DNA of 37,436 bases from Ectocarpus siliculosus (Eukaryota > Sar > Phaeophyceae > Ectocarpales > Ectocarpaceae). This document shows positions 20,029 through 29,860 of the stretch, one piece after another. Positions within the stretch are counted from its first letter, which is position 1. The number at the start of each line of letters is the position of its first letter. Position numbers and translations under genes: made by a program. Under the pieces are notes generated by a model, which saw only the letters and a program-made list of their open reading frames with translations, had not been told where the DNA came from and did no database searches. The stretch covers positions 243,490 through 280,925 of the forward strand of contig FN649734.1 of the NCBI GenBank assembly GCA_000310025.1, in the 5' to 3' direction.

Positions 20029-23000
20029 TTTCTTACCCTTCCAGCCCCTCTTAGCCGAAGTGGAAGTCTCCGACGAGGATTCTGTGTGTGAGGACTGTTT
20101 CATGTCCGATGTGTCAAATGAGCGGCGGGCTCGTCCGGAGGAGTGATTACGGGGTGGGTTGCGTCCTGTAGGGCGTCTATACGAGGTCATGCGCTTTTTC
20201 CACCGACTCCAAAGTGCGGGATCTTTTTCCATGCAGAGCTTGATGTCATTGTTAAGCAGGCCTGTGGCGTTAATGAAACCACGAGTACAGGATTTGAAGG
20301 AGTGATCTTCGCCTAAGCAGTTGAGGCACTTGCCCTTGTACAGCCGAAGCGCGTTGCGGCGGTCTTCAGCTGAGACCAAGGGGGTGAACAACGGCGGATC
20401 ATTCTTGGTTAGAGCCATCTCACTAGCGACATTGTACACCTCTTGAAAGTGTCCTGGCAACGGCCAGTCGCTGTAGTGCAACAGAAAAGGGTCCCGATCA
20501 TCATTAGGCAGAGGGTCAACACTCATCACCGCAGCCGAAGAACCTCGGCTCCACGAAGGGGTCACCGACGAATGCAACGCCGAAGAAGCTACAGCACGCG
20601 AAACCGCAGACGAACTCCTAGCATTCGTGGAAGACACCGAAAAAAAATCGTCCCCATGTACCGCCGGCGTGTGCGCGAATGCCCGCTTGTCCAACACATC
20701 CCACATATCGTCCAAACACGAAGCATGTCGCCCAAAAGGGGCTTCCATGGAGAGCTGCTCATCCTTGTACACCTGTCCAGACACTACGGGAAACTGCTTC
20801 AACATGGAGTCTCGAACAGCTATCTGCACTTGTGCATCCGAAGGCTTGAACGCGTGATGAGAAACCATGACAGTCATGGCCAGAGCCTTATAGCGACGAA
20901 TGTATTCTCCGTACGTCTCGCCGGTGGACACGCCAAAACTACGAAGGCGATCGATCCCCGAGCTCTTGTCTTGAGTGTCCCAGGCGGCCGCCAATTTCTG
21001 GATAAAGAACGCGTACGTCGAGGGCCCGGCCGGTTCCTTGCGCAGATGGTTTTCTACCTGTTGGAAAGTGGCATCAAGAAATTCCAGCGTGGCACGGTTG
21101 GTGGTTTGACCTTCAACGACAGCAGCACGAACACGTTTGCGCAACAACGGAAGCCATCCTGCGACCCAGGTGGAGGAAGCGAAAGTCTGCTTGCGTTTGA
21201 CGTCGCTTTTGTTGAGGATCTCGGTGACCACGCCCTTGCAGCTAGACGCGAAACGAGCAAATTCATCAGGATCAGAACCAAGGGGCAAGCGTGTGACACT
21301 ATCAAGTTGTTCCGGCTTCAGCTTGTCCATCTTGTCTTGGATGCGGATGGTGTCGGCCTCCGCTGCAGCGGCGTCCGCAGCGTCCAAAGCCTCCTGCCTC
21401 GTCCTCGCCCCCGTGGAAGACAAAGGCAAGCTAGCATCATCCTGAGGCAACGGCGATGTCGCGTTGGCCGGTGACGCCATGACGTGGCCGGTCGCCGGGC
21501 GAGGATCGATCAGGATAGACGTACGCGGGAGGGGGGGGGGCACCACCAAAGGCTGTTGTAGCAAAGCTGGGGCGGTCGACGCTGATGACACCACCAAAGG
21601 CTGTTGCGGCAGAGCTGGGGCGGTCGACGCTGATGACACCACCAAAGGCTGTTGCGGCAGAGCTGGGGCGGCCGGCGCTGATGACGATGACACTGCCGTG
21701 GTCCTGGCAGCTGCCTCATCGTGAACCTCGTACCCTGAACGAACTCCCGANNNNNNNNNNNNNNNNNNNNNNNNNNNNNNNNNNNNNNNNNNNNNNNNNN
21801 NNNNNNNNNNNNNNNNNNNNNNNNNNNNNNNNNNNNNNNNNNNNNNNNNNTCAAGTTGTTCCGGCTTCAGCTTGTCCATCTTGTCTTGAATGCGGATGGT
21901 GTCGGCCTCCGCTGCAGCGGCGTCCGCAGCGTCCAAAGCCTCCTGCTTCGTCCTCGCCCCCGTGGAAGACAAAGGCAAGCTAGCATCATCCTGAGGCAAC
22001 GGCGATGTCGCGTTGGCCGGTGACGCCATGACGTGGCCGGTCGCCGGGCGAGGATCGATCAGGATAGACGTACGCGGGAGGGGGGGGGGCACCACCAAAG
22101 GCTGTTGTAGCAGAGCTGGGGCGGTCGACGCTGATGACACCACCAAAGGCTGTTGCGGCAGAGCTGGGGCGGCCGGCGCTGATGACGATGACACTGCCGT
22201 GGCCCTGGCAGCTGCCTCATCGTGAACCTCGTACCCTGAACGAACTCCCGAGGAACTCGAAGCGTGGTCTTGCAATGGTGCCAAATGCGCCCGTGACGAA
22301 AAGGGTGGGGCAGAAGGTGGCATGCTAGGGGCGTTCGAGGGCACAGAAGGTGGTACATTCGAGTCGGCAGCAGCATCCACAACTTGACCAGGCGTTTGCG
22401 CGCGCAGGAGAGTGAGCACTTGTTCCAACAGCATTTCAGTACGGGAAGCCGAAGTCGAGGCGTGTGATGCAGCATTGCGTGGTGAACCAACCCGTTCGTC
22501 CAAAAGCAAGGAAGATGTGGGCTGATCTACCACGGTGTGTGTAGGGGCATGGCTTTTAACCGCGGCGGAATGTTCACGAAGTTGCATGTTGGCAAGTTTG
22601 AACGCCAAAGTAGACACGGGCGGCGGTCCTACATCAGCGGGGGGGAGCAAAACCGGTGGCGAAGAACAGAGTGAACCATCTTCTGAGGCAGTCTTACGTT
22701 CCCCCAACAGCCCAGAACTACGAAAATCACACCGATCATACTGCACTTGCCTGCGACCCCGACCTGACTTCCGTCGCCCTTTGCCCCCTCGACCGCTGTC
22801 CGAGCTGGTCGCCCTGCTGTTGCCCCCACTCCTCGTCGGGCTCCGGCTGCGGCTACGCCTACGCGAAGGCGTGTTGCTCCCGCGGCGGTCGCTGCTCCGG
22901 CTGCGACCACGCCGAGACGAAGGTGCGTGACGTGGCTGGCGGTCGGTGCTCCGGCTCCGGCTCCGGCTCTCGCGGTGTCGACGCTTGGACGAAGATTCCG

Positions 23001-25347
23001 CGTACCCCCGCCCGCCATCTTCAACACCCGGCCCTCGCGAAGTGCGCTCGGCCGTCCCGCTCTTGGCCGTGGGGGCTTGATCACCCCAACGGCTCCTCCG
23101 GCTGGTGGAGGCAGGAGCCGCCGACAGACTGTAGTCCTTGGTCCCTCCGGAACCATGCGCACGGCTTGCAGAATCCTGCTGTGGGAGCTGCAGATCATGC
23201 TGAAAATCGTCGTTGGTTGCAGTACGAGCTAGTGGCAACCGAATTCCCCCATTGTGCACCACCACCGCGGTTCCCTGGGGACCCTCGGTGAAGGAAGCCC
23301 TACGGAGAGCAGACACTAACCGAAACACACTCTGTCGTAAGGACGGTTCTAGCTGGTCGAGGAACGGACTCGATACAAGATGTGCAAAACCAAGGTCTGT
23401 ATAAGAGTCAGGACAGCGGTCACTCACGATGTGTTGGAGGCCAGCCCACGCAAAAAGGGCACTAGTTCGGTCAGCATCATGGAAGGTGATCACATCTGTG
23501 GGCGTGGAAAGGGGGCGGGACAGGAACGCTGTGTCTTCTGCGTGAAACCTGTACTCCTCGGCTTCGTCATCTGACGCGCCGTCGGCATCCCCGGCCGGCC
23601 CACCCAGCGTCACAGAAAACTGGGGAGCAGCAGCCACTTCCGGTGCCGCCTGGGGCGTGGGAGGGGGCACGACACGACGACGGGCGGGTCGCGAAAGCAA
23701 AGTTGAAGCTTGCGGCCGGCGCCCGAGGTCCTCCAGCCGTGATCTGAGCGCCCCTTGCTTCGCCCTAGCAGCCCGGACATACTCCTCGCGCGCCGCTAGT
23801 TCCGCTTTCTTCTGTGCAGCAGCCCGAGCAGCCTCGCGCTCCTCCTCCTGCTTCCTCGCAGCCTCCGCCAGAGCAGCCTCACGCTCCTCCTCCTGCCTCC
23901 TCGCAGCTTCCGCCAGAGCAGCCTCACGCTCCTTCGCCTGCTTCCTCGCAGCCTCCGCCAGAGCAGCCTGACGCTCCTCCTCCTGCTTCCTCGCATCATC
24001 CGCCAGAGCAGCCTCACGCTCCTCCAGCAGCTTCCGCTCTTCCGCCGCCGCTACCTCGCTAGCCAGACCGCGGTGCCACATCTCGGTCAATTCTTGAAAG
24101 GCGGCGAACTCATCTTGCGACAAGTGCATCACCATGTCTTCCTGCGGGAGCGAGAAAGGGCGAGCGCAAATGGGGGAACCAGGAGACAAACGAGCTGCCC
24201 TGACCACGTCGCGCAGGGAGATCCGTCCAGCGGTGTACGCTTGTTCCAGGTCCGCCGGATCCGCCGTGGCGATGTTGTACCTCAGGTCATCAGCTGCGGA
24301 CGCGCCTGGAGTGGACTCGCTCTCGTCGCCTGTCCCGGCCCCTGCAAGCAGCTCCGCGGTGGACGGCTCGCCCTCGGCCTCGTAATCGAGGATTTCCTCA
24401 TTGCCGTCCATCAGTTCCACATATCCGCTGGACATGGTGTTCTCTTTTTTCAAAAAGACAGGGCCAGAGGAAGGGCAGCTACTATCGATTTTTACAAGTG
24501 CAGAACGGCCAGCAACAGTAGATGTGTCACCCCCAACCGCTGTTGCGACAGCAGAACCGATTGCAGCGGAAACAGTAAAGCGGGGCGTAATCGCGGTAGA
24601 AGCAAACCGAGGTCCATGCGAAAAACGGAGATACCCACAGGACAGCATACGCCCGGCGATAAAAGCTTGATGCACACGAGGTTGAAGCGGATCCAACCAA
24701 GCAGAAAAGGCGTCCAAAAGCACACCATGCCACGCATACACAGCAGTGGAAGCTAGCACAAAAGGACCGGTATTAAATGGGGACACGAGATTGTCCGACC
24801 AAAACACACGCAGAGCAGCACGGCGTTCCTCCGCAACGGGTGCCGAAGTGCGAGCAAAGACCGCTGTGGGTTTGCGCTGTTGAAAGGTTTCCAATTCGAA
24901 TGCCTTGAGGGTGAATGATGCTCCAAAAAAAAATTCCATGTGATTGCGAAAAATGGAGGGAAGGCTGGTGGGGCGGCTGACACCCAATTTGTGTGCACAC
25001 AATGCTCTCCACGTCGAAACAAGCGGAGTCAAATCGGAGAGCACCACAGGGAAATCCGCGGACATCGGCCGGTACGCCGGCATGAATGCAGTAGAAGTGG
25101 TAGCGGACGCGGGAAGCATGCTATCATCTCGAGTCCCGCTACACAAAGACAGCAACTCCGGTTGCTTCATGCAAAGCGTGTCCGCCACCGAAATAACTTC
25201 ATGGACCGCCGATGCAGACAAAATAGCTTGGGAGGGGCGGCGAGCGTAGGAAAAATCACCTACAACATCGCGATGACCGCCGAGACGCGTATCCTTCGCA
25301 AGGTCCCAGTCCCGCGGGCGCTTAGCGAAAGCATCGCAAGCCAGCAT
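20026..25347 (-). CDS. gag: Gag-like structural protein with coiled coil, RS segment and CCHC knuckle
   Basis: This is the structural protein of the retrotransposon, starting at an ATG at 25347 just inside the leader. In reading order it has a 300-residue N-terminal region of unknown fold. A second good start at Met305 (24435) with an A at -3 could be the real one. A charged coiled coil follows (about 430-535) made of 15-residue repeats such as EEEREAALAEAARKQ. Next come an RS-rich segment (about 785-845), a Pro/Ala-rich low-complexity part, a capsid-like helical region (about 1350-1600) and a zinc knuckle CLNCLGEDHSFKSC (C1674, C1677, H1682, C1687; C-x2-C-x4-H-x4-C), then a basic tail. The frame crosses a 100-N gap (residues 1166-1199) flanked by duplicated sequence, so the true length is probably about 1,590-1,606 rather than 1,773. 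It is long for a Gag. Confidence 0.85.
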   Translation of the reverse strand: MLACDAFAKRPRDWDLAKDTRLGGHRDVVGDFSYARRPSQAILSASAVHEVISVADTLCMKQPELLSLCSGTRDDSMLPASATTSTAFMPAYRPMSADFPVVLSDLTPLVSTWRALCAHKLGVSRPTSLPSIFRNHMEFFFGASFTLKAFELETFQQRKPTAVFARTSAPVAEERRAALRVFWSDNLVSPFNTGPFVLASTAVYAWHGVLLDAFSAWLDPLQPRVHQAFIAGRMLSCGYLRFSHGPRFASTAITPRFTVSAAIGSAVATAVGGDTSTVAGRSALVKIDSSCPSSGPVFLKKENTMSSGYVELMDGNEEILDYEAEGEPSTAELLAGAGTGDESESTPGASAADDLRYNIATADPADLEQAYTAGRISLRDVVRAARLSPGSPICARPFSLPQEDMVMHLSQDEFAAFQELTEMWHRGLASEVAAAEERKLLEEREAALADDARKQEEERQAALAEAARKQAKEREAALAEAARRQEEEREAALAEAARKQEEEREAARAAAQKKAELAAREEYVRAARAKQGALRSRLEDLGRRPQASTLLSRPARRRVVPPPTPQAAPEVAAAPQFSVTLGGPAGDADGASDDEAEEYRFHAEDTAFLSRPLSTPTDVITFHDADRTSALFAWAGLQHIVSDRCPDSYTDLGFAHLVSSPFLDQLEPSLRQSVFRLVSALRRASFTEGPQGTAVVVHNGGIRLPLARTATNDDFQHDLQLPQQDSASRAHGSGGTKDYSLSAAPASTSRRSRWGDQAPTAKSGTAERTSRGPGVEDGGRGYAESSSKRRHRESRSRSRSTDRQPRHAPSSRRGRSRSSDRRGSNTPSRRRSRSRSPTRSGGNSRATSSDSGRGGKGRRKSGRGRRQVQYDRCDFRSSGLLGERKTASEDGSLCSSPPVLLPPADVGPPPVSTLAFKLANMQLREHSAAVKSHAPTHTVVDQPTSSLLLDERVGSPRNAASHASTSASRTEMLLEQVLTLLRAQTPGQVVDAAADSNVPPSVPSNAPSMPPSAPPFSSRAHLAPLQDHASSSSGVRSGYEVHDEAAARATAVSSSSAPAAPALPQQPLVVSSASTAPALLQQPLVVPPPLPRTSILIDPRPATGHVMASPANATSPLPQDDASLPLSSTGARTKQEALDAADAAAAEADTIRIQDKMDKLKPEQLXXXXXXXXXXXXXXXXXXXXXXXXXXXXXXXXXXSGVRSGYEVHDEAAARTTAVSSSSAPAAPALPQQPLVVSSASTAPALPQQPLVVSSASTAPALLQQPLVVPPPLPRTSILIDPRPATGHVMASPANATSPLPQDDASLPLSSTGARTRQEALDAADAAAAEADTIRIQDKMDKLKPEQLDSVTRLPLGSDPDEFARFASSCKGVVTEILNKSDVKRKQTFASSTWVAGWLPLLRKRVRAAVVEGQTTNRATLEFLDATFQQVENHLRKEPAGPSTYAFFIQKLAAAWDTQDKSSGIDRLRSFGVSTGETYGEYIRRYKALAMTVMVSHHAFKPSDAQVQIAVRDSMLKQFPVVSGQVYKDEQLSMEAPFGRHASCLDDMWDVLDKRAFAHTPAVHGDDFFSVSSTNARSSSAVSRAVASSALHSSVTPSWSRGSSAAVMSVDPLPNDDRDPFLLHYSDWPLPGHFQEVYNVASEMALTKNDPPLFTPLVSAEDRRNALRLYKGKCLNCLGEDHSFKSCTRGFINATGLLNNDIKLCMEKDPALWSRWKKRMTSYRRPTGRNPPRNHSSGRARRSFDTSDMKQSSHTESSSETSTSAKRGWKGKK
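21302..22251. other. 100-N gap flanked by the same ~0.4-kb sequence (likely overlapping contig ends)
   Basis: Bases 21302-21750, ending exactly at the gap, match 21851-22251, which begins exactly after it. There are a few substitutions and one 48-bp repeat unit of difference. A real tandem duplication would not be expected to start and stop precisely at both edges of the gap. Two contigs that overlap but were not merged explain it, because they come from two alleles or two element copies. Confidence 0.85.
21545..21690. repeat. 48-bp in-frame repeat in gag
   Basis: The unit containing CACCACCAAAGGCTGTTG encodes 16 residues (SSASTAPALPQQPLVV) and occurs three times here. It occurs only twice in the second copy of the region (about 22090-22190). 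It is a low-complexity spacer in Gag and length-polymorphic. Confidence 0.85.
23815..24033. repeat. 45-bp in-frame repeat encoding the Gag coiled coil
   Basis: About five imperfect 45-bp units around CGCCAGAGCAGCCTCACGCT encode the 15-residue Glu/Ala/Arg/Lys repeats of the Gag coiled coil. The 15-residue period is close to two heptads. Confidence 0.88.
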
Positions 25348-25778
25348 CCTCTACAAGAGAAGAAGCAGAGAAGGCTAAGTCTAGAATCTCGTGGGTGGTG
25401 AGACCAAATAACAAACAACCCCGTGGTTGTGAAGAAAGCGTGACAACAACACACAGCAGTGTGGAGGCCGCGTCCAGCACCCGCTTACCGTGTAATGCCA
25501 GCTGACGCCAAGTTTAATTCTGGTAAAAGTCAATCGACGGATACCCTGCGAATCGGGTCCTCCTTAACACTCTCCACCCACAGAATTTACCCTCAACTGG
25601 GAACCTCTTGTGGCCAGGACGGGTAATTCGATGGAAGTGTCACAAGGTTCTTTATAGGATCGATTCCAAGAGGTGTTCTCAGGACTGACACACATTGTGT
25701 CCATGGGAAATGTCCAAGTCAGGAGAAAAAATGTGCACCCAAGGAGATTCGAACCAGTATCCTGCCGCTGACGCCAAG
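25348..25778 (-). other. Retrotransposon 5' leader
   Basis: This is the untranslated leader between the 5' LTR and the gag ATG. It holds the primer binding site next to the LTR. A second copy of the 16 bases GCTGACGCCAAGTTTA lies at 25501-25516, and a 10-base match to the LTR start (CTCCTTAACA on the plus strand) lies at 25560-25569. Together these look like the remnant of an older LTR-PBS junction. A GGTTCGAATCT string (B-box-like) lies just past the PBS in sense. Confidence 0.6.
25759..25776 (-). promoter_or_regulatory. Primer binding site (18 nt)
   Basis: In element sense TGGCGTCAGCGGCAGGAT begins two bases after the 5' LTR. Its complement ends in CCA and reads like a tRNA 3' end: part of the T arm (ATCCTGC), a seven-base acceptor strand CGCTGAC, discriminator G and CCA. 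Similarity to a tRNA is lost after exactly 18 nt, the usual PBS length. The tRNA would start GTCAGCG; its identity is not established. Confidence 0.75.
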
Positions 25779-26076
25779 TTTAAAGGAGGGGAAGCCGTGG
25801 GTGGTAGCTTGCTCCTAGAGATAGATGAAGGTAGGTTCTGTCGTTGACACGCTTGTCCACGATCACGTAGAGATGAGAAAGTTGCTTGTTATTGCTGAGA
25901 GACGATCAGCAAGGGTCTGAGGTGAAGTGGGGATCCAACTTCACCTCAGGGGGGTACGCAGACTAGACAAAATCCTAAGAGGGTAGGTGTCTGAAGGGTA
26001 TACCTCCTGAGACCGACCCACATCCTATCAACAATAAGATGTACCCTATTTAAGCTAGCAGCCACACTCCTTAACA
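25779..26076 (-). repeat. 5' LTR (298 bp)
   Basis: This is the promoter-bearing LTR of the element, identical to the left LTR at an offset of 14,444 bases. In sense, a TTAAATAG string (plus 26046-26053) about 23 bases from the LTR start could serve as a TATA-like element, though its position near the LTR start is unusual and I do not rely on it. Confidence 0.95.
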
Positions 26077-26080
26077 GCTC
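26077..26080. other. Target-site duplication GCTC, right copy
   Basis: It matches 11331-11334 on the other side of the element. Confidence 0.8.
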
Positions 26081-26160
26081 CCAACACGATGGAACCGTAT
26101 GTACGCATCAGGGGAACTTTCGGGACGCCCGTAATAGGGTGCGTCATGGCGAAATTTTGA
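26077..26160 (+). pseudogene. 3' remainder of the ORF interrupted by the retrotransposon
   Basis: From GCT at 26077 the frame runs 27 codons to a TGA at 26158-26160. It is in the same phase as the codon GCT at 11331 on the other side of the element. Removing the element with one GCTC restores a continuous frame. The encoded tail (VRIRGTFGTPVIGCVMAKF) is not recognised. Confidence 0.5.
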
Positions 26161-29100
26161 AGGGCGTGTGGGGGGGGGGGGGATTTTAAATGACGTGTGG
26201 AGGGTCGGCGGTGGTAGTGCAATTCGACAGGTGGAGGGAGAATGAATGAATGCGGTACGACACCAGCATGCGAACAGCGAACAGGTGACAGGTGTTGTTG
26301 TTGTCTTCAGAGGTGTGCGCTATGTTGAAGGGCGTTCGTTCATGGTGGATAATGAGGCACGTGGGATCAGGTTTATAGGTTTACAGATAGATGATAACCG
26401 TTTTCGATTCGTGATTTGTTTTGTAAAGACAGAAAGAACACTCCGCGATCACACACGAGATTGATATGAATGACCAGTTGGGAACTATCCTGCACGGAAC
26501 AACTCCAGCTGTCGACAGATAGCGGCGGCTTGGGACTTGTCTCGACCTGCATGTCACACAGTCCTAACCCTACATACACCACATCCAAACCCTACATACA
26601 TACCTCCACCCGCACCTTTCAAGTCAAGAAAAAAAAACCACCACATGATACAAAGTCAAGGCAAAAGAGGCGACATGGTGGGTGCTTCAACAACTTCACT
26701 GCATTCCAAACTGTCATATTCAGATGAGAAATCAGCAGGGGACATCATGGAACAGCGACATGCATGCGCGTCGGCACGGCCAGATCTGTCGCTGTGATGG
26801 CACCGTGCTGCCGAAGGCTGCAGCTGCGGTCCGAAAGGTCCAAGAACCTGGGGGGGCAACAATCACGTGCCGTCTCAACTACGGGTGGAAAGCAATACTC
26901 CTAGCTCACACCACCTGATCGGCAGTTTCGGGGATTGGGCCCTTGGCGGCGGGCACCTGTGGGCCGTGAACGTATTTTTTACCCAGATTTATTTTCTGCA
27001 GACATTTCGGGGCGCAGGTGCAGCCTTCGCTGTGCACGGCCCCAACAACAGATCTGGGCGTGCCGACGCGCATGTCGCTGCTCTCTCCATGATGCCCTCT
27101 ACTGATTCCCATCGGACGTCAACACTTTCTGAGTCGGAGAGTCGTCTCGTTATATTCTTGGGTAAACATGGAGACCATATCACACACGCTTGTTCACCTC
27201 AAAGATACAATCCACTTGACGGATACAGGGTGGTATCCAAAGATACCGTGGGCGGATACTTTTACGAGTGCCAGCGGCCCGCTATGATTTTCAGGGGGCT
27301 GCTCAAAGCCTTTTTTTGAGGGTAGAACCGATTGAACACCAGTGGCTGTATTTCAAGCTATAGGTTATGCATAACTGGATGCTGCTGTAGTACATTTATA
27401 TCATATGGTAGGATTTAGTGTGGTGCCGGCGGTTGTGCCCAACGGGATTCTGAGTCTCTACGGATACAGCACGGCTTATTTATTGCGAGAATCTGTTCTC
27501 ATTCCGTGTTCATGTCATGCAACACACACATCAGAGAGGTTATAGCGTGAGACTGAGAGAGGAAGGAAGGAAAAGGATAAGGACATATCGACAAATGGCG
27601 GAGGGGTTACTGCTGGAAACTTCTGCGCACAGCGGCAGTGAGGGGTTGTCGGATTCGCTCCGCGCTGGATCTCGTCACGCCTGTGCTGTGTGTGTGCGTG
27701 CGGCAGTTGATGGTCATCAGTGTGGCATATTGTGCTGCACATAGCAGTAGCGAGTACTGTACTATGGATGGACCTTGGTGTACGCTCTGGTGGCACGATG
27801 GCATCGTGGGGGTCCACCGCATTGTGTACAAAGAGACGAGCAGACGACGGGAGGGAGAGCGAGAGCGCAAGCGAGGATGCATGGGCACGAACTTGCGGGG
27901 AAGGGGGGGCGCACAGATGGTACTAATAAGATACCCCGTATGGGAGAACCTGTTGTGTTGTTGTGTTGGTTGCTGCTGCTGACACGTACTTTCTGTGGGA
28001 TTGGGCCTGTGATTGCTTCATCGCAACCCTAACACTAACCCTCGGAGCAGAGGCCGCCTCTTATATATCGGTCTGCACAGGGATCACACGGGGCATCTCG
28101 CACACGATCATGGATGTGAGTACCAAGGAGTGACGCGTGGTCTTGGTGCCTCTCGTGTTACTTTCGTGTCCACAGCAGAGGGGGGTGCGAATGGATCTTC
28201 AAATGGTTGTGGGGTGCTTCGAGCAGTGGGCAGTACGCAGCCACCCTAGGCACTGCGGTGAAAAGATCTACCAAGTACCCTTGGTGGGGGGCTGGGGATG
28301 CTGAAAGTAGGGGGCTCCTGTTATTTACTTGTAGGGCCGTGGCCGTTTTGCTGCTTTTTATCTAGGCCTTTTGTTCGGCTGCGCTCGCTCTAACAATCGC
28401 CTTTGAACATGCGATTGAATGCGATGAGGCGAAGAGGAAAACATTGCCGCGTTTGGTGGCTGCTGGCAACTGCTGGTCATACAACGAAGGACACACCCCG
28501 CACACCCCACAAGTTGCAGTCAGCAGCAGCAAGACCAAGATGAGGTCGTGTCAGTTCCAGATGGTGCACTGATGCCAGGCGTAGGTCATGTTGTCTTGTC
28601 TCTCTGCCTCTCGTTGGAGTGGAAGGAAGTTGTCAAGCATTTTGGTTGGTTTCGTTTCCTACCTTGAGAACAATATAATAACATTTGTTCGTGTATCCAG
28701 CTCAATCGGCGCTCGACTCGACTCGCCTCGACTCACAAGAGGACCGCGGACAAGCACAGAACATCAGACGACCCGGGGGGCGCGAGCGATAGATTACTAT
28801 ATGACGCAAGGGACACAGCACGGAAGAGGGCTCGCCCGCGTCTACAGTAGTACAACAGCAGTAGCAGCGGTAGAGCATCTGCGGTATATTTGGCGTTCTT
28901 TCGATCCGATTCTCCCGCCCTCCACTCTAGAATCAACAACCAACCACGACAGAGCAACTGCTTCTTTCTTTCCCGTATCTCTTTCTCTGCTTGTTTTGGG
29001 TTGGCACTGACCAATGCAACAAGACGACAGTTGTGCCAGTCTCACTCATTGGGGGGCGAGTCTACACACCTCCGGCGCACAGCAGTAACGATTAGTTACA

Positions 29101-29860
29101 GATATACGCTGCTATATCTTTCCTACATAACGCCCTTGCGGTCCTAACACGATGTACCTGTATGGGTGTGTGTACCCCATGCGCAGCCGTACGGCACGTC
29201 GCGTCAAGACAGCGACCCCTTGAGCTTTCCGCCTCAGGACCCCTACGAGCATCAGCAGCAACAGCAGGTGAACTAGCAGTCTTCTTGTTTTGTCTTTCGA
29301 GCTTGTAATGGGAGGATTTGGATCGTTTTGTGCATTCCCTAGCCGGATATTGCTACGTAATGGCGAGACAGTAGGTTTTGGTGTTTCGCCAAGCGCAACT
29401 GATTCAGAGTACTGAGGAGTGAGTGGCGCTCATTTTCGTTTCTACAATACACTGCAAACGTCACTCGCTCAGTAGTCAAGCAAAGCTCTGATAGTCTGAA
29501 TAACGGTGGCGATGGAGGTAAGTTCGTGCATGTACAGCAGTAGTTGCTCTGGCTTGTCTGTGGTCTCGGTGGTGTTGGCCTGCATGTTGGTGGCATCATC
29601 AAGCGATTTGCGATGAACGATGTGCGAAGTTCCCTCGTGCGGGTAGACCATGCATCTGTCCTCGCTGTCTCCTTGCTAGCGCTCCCTGTCGCCTGTCTAT
29701 CCAAGTACTTGGATCCTTTCCTTGCCAGTGCAATCAGAAATATCCCCGTACTCCAACACGCTACAGTACCCATGAACGCAAACAATGTCAACGCCACTGC
29801 TGTACACTGCATTTGTTGGCCAAACCTACGTAAATACAGCAGGCGAACAAGCGCGCACGT
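26161..29860. other. Intergenic region, no gene recognised
   Basis: Open frames on both strands are short and lack domain-like composition. The stretch includes a G-run at about 26170, the inverted repeat described separately, small variants of telomere-like CCCTAA near 28024-28041, and the presumed promoter of the downstream gene. Confidence 0.5.
26680..27170. repeat. Imperfect inverted repeat, arms about 160-180 bp
   Basis: The reverse complement of about 26680-26860 aligns with about 27000-27170. The core AGATCTGG.CGTGCCGACG and the following CGCATG match almost perfectly, and CAGCCTTCG and CCATGATG also recur in order. The spacer is about 140 bases. This may be two diverged copies of a repeat in opposite orientation or a degenerate fold-back element. 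Confidence 0.7.

Larger units (their letters stand above)
11335..26076 (-). mobile_element. Complete Ty3/Gypsy-type LTR retrotransposon carrying a NADAR domain
   Basis: The element is transcribed on the minus strand. It has two identical 298-bp LTRs, a GCTC target duplication, an 18-nt tRNA-type primer binding site two bases inside the 5' LTR, and a protease-RT-RNase H-integrase order that places it in Ty3/Gypsy. A chromodomain-like segment after integrase points to the chromovirus type. The apparent length of 14.7 kb is large for the group. About 0.5 kb of it is probably an assembly duplication around the N gap. Identical LTRs and long open frames suggest a recent insertion. It interrupts a plus-strand ORF in a phase-consistent way. 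Confidence 0.95.

Noticed and set aside
20443-21474. 343-codon plus-strand frame
   Set aside because: Antisense of the capsid-like part of gag; it has no domain-like pattern.
25740-25780. A tRNA gene, suggested by the TTCGAA string and CCA-like end
   Set aside because: No cloverleaf can be formed. The match to a tRNA is limited to 18 bases next to the LTR, as expected for a primer binding site.
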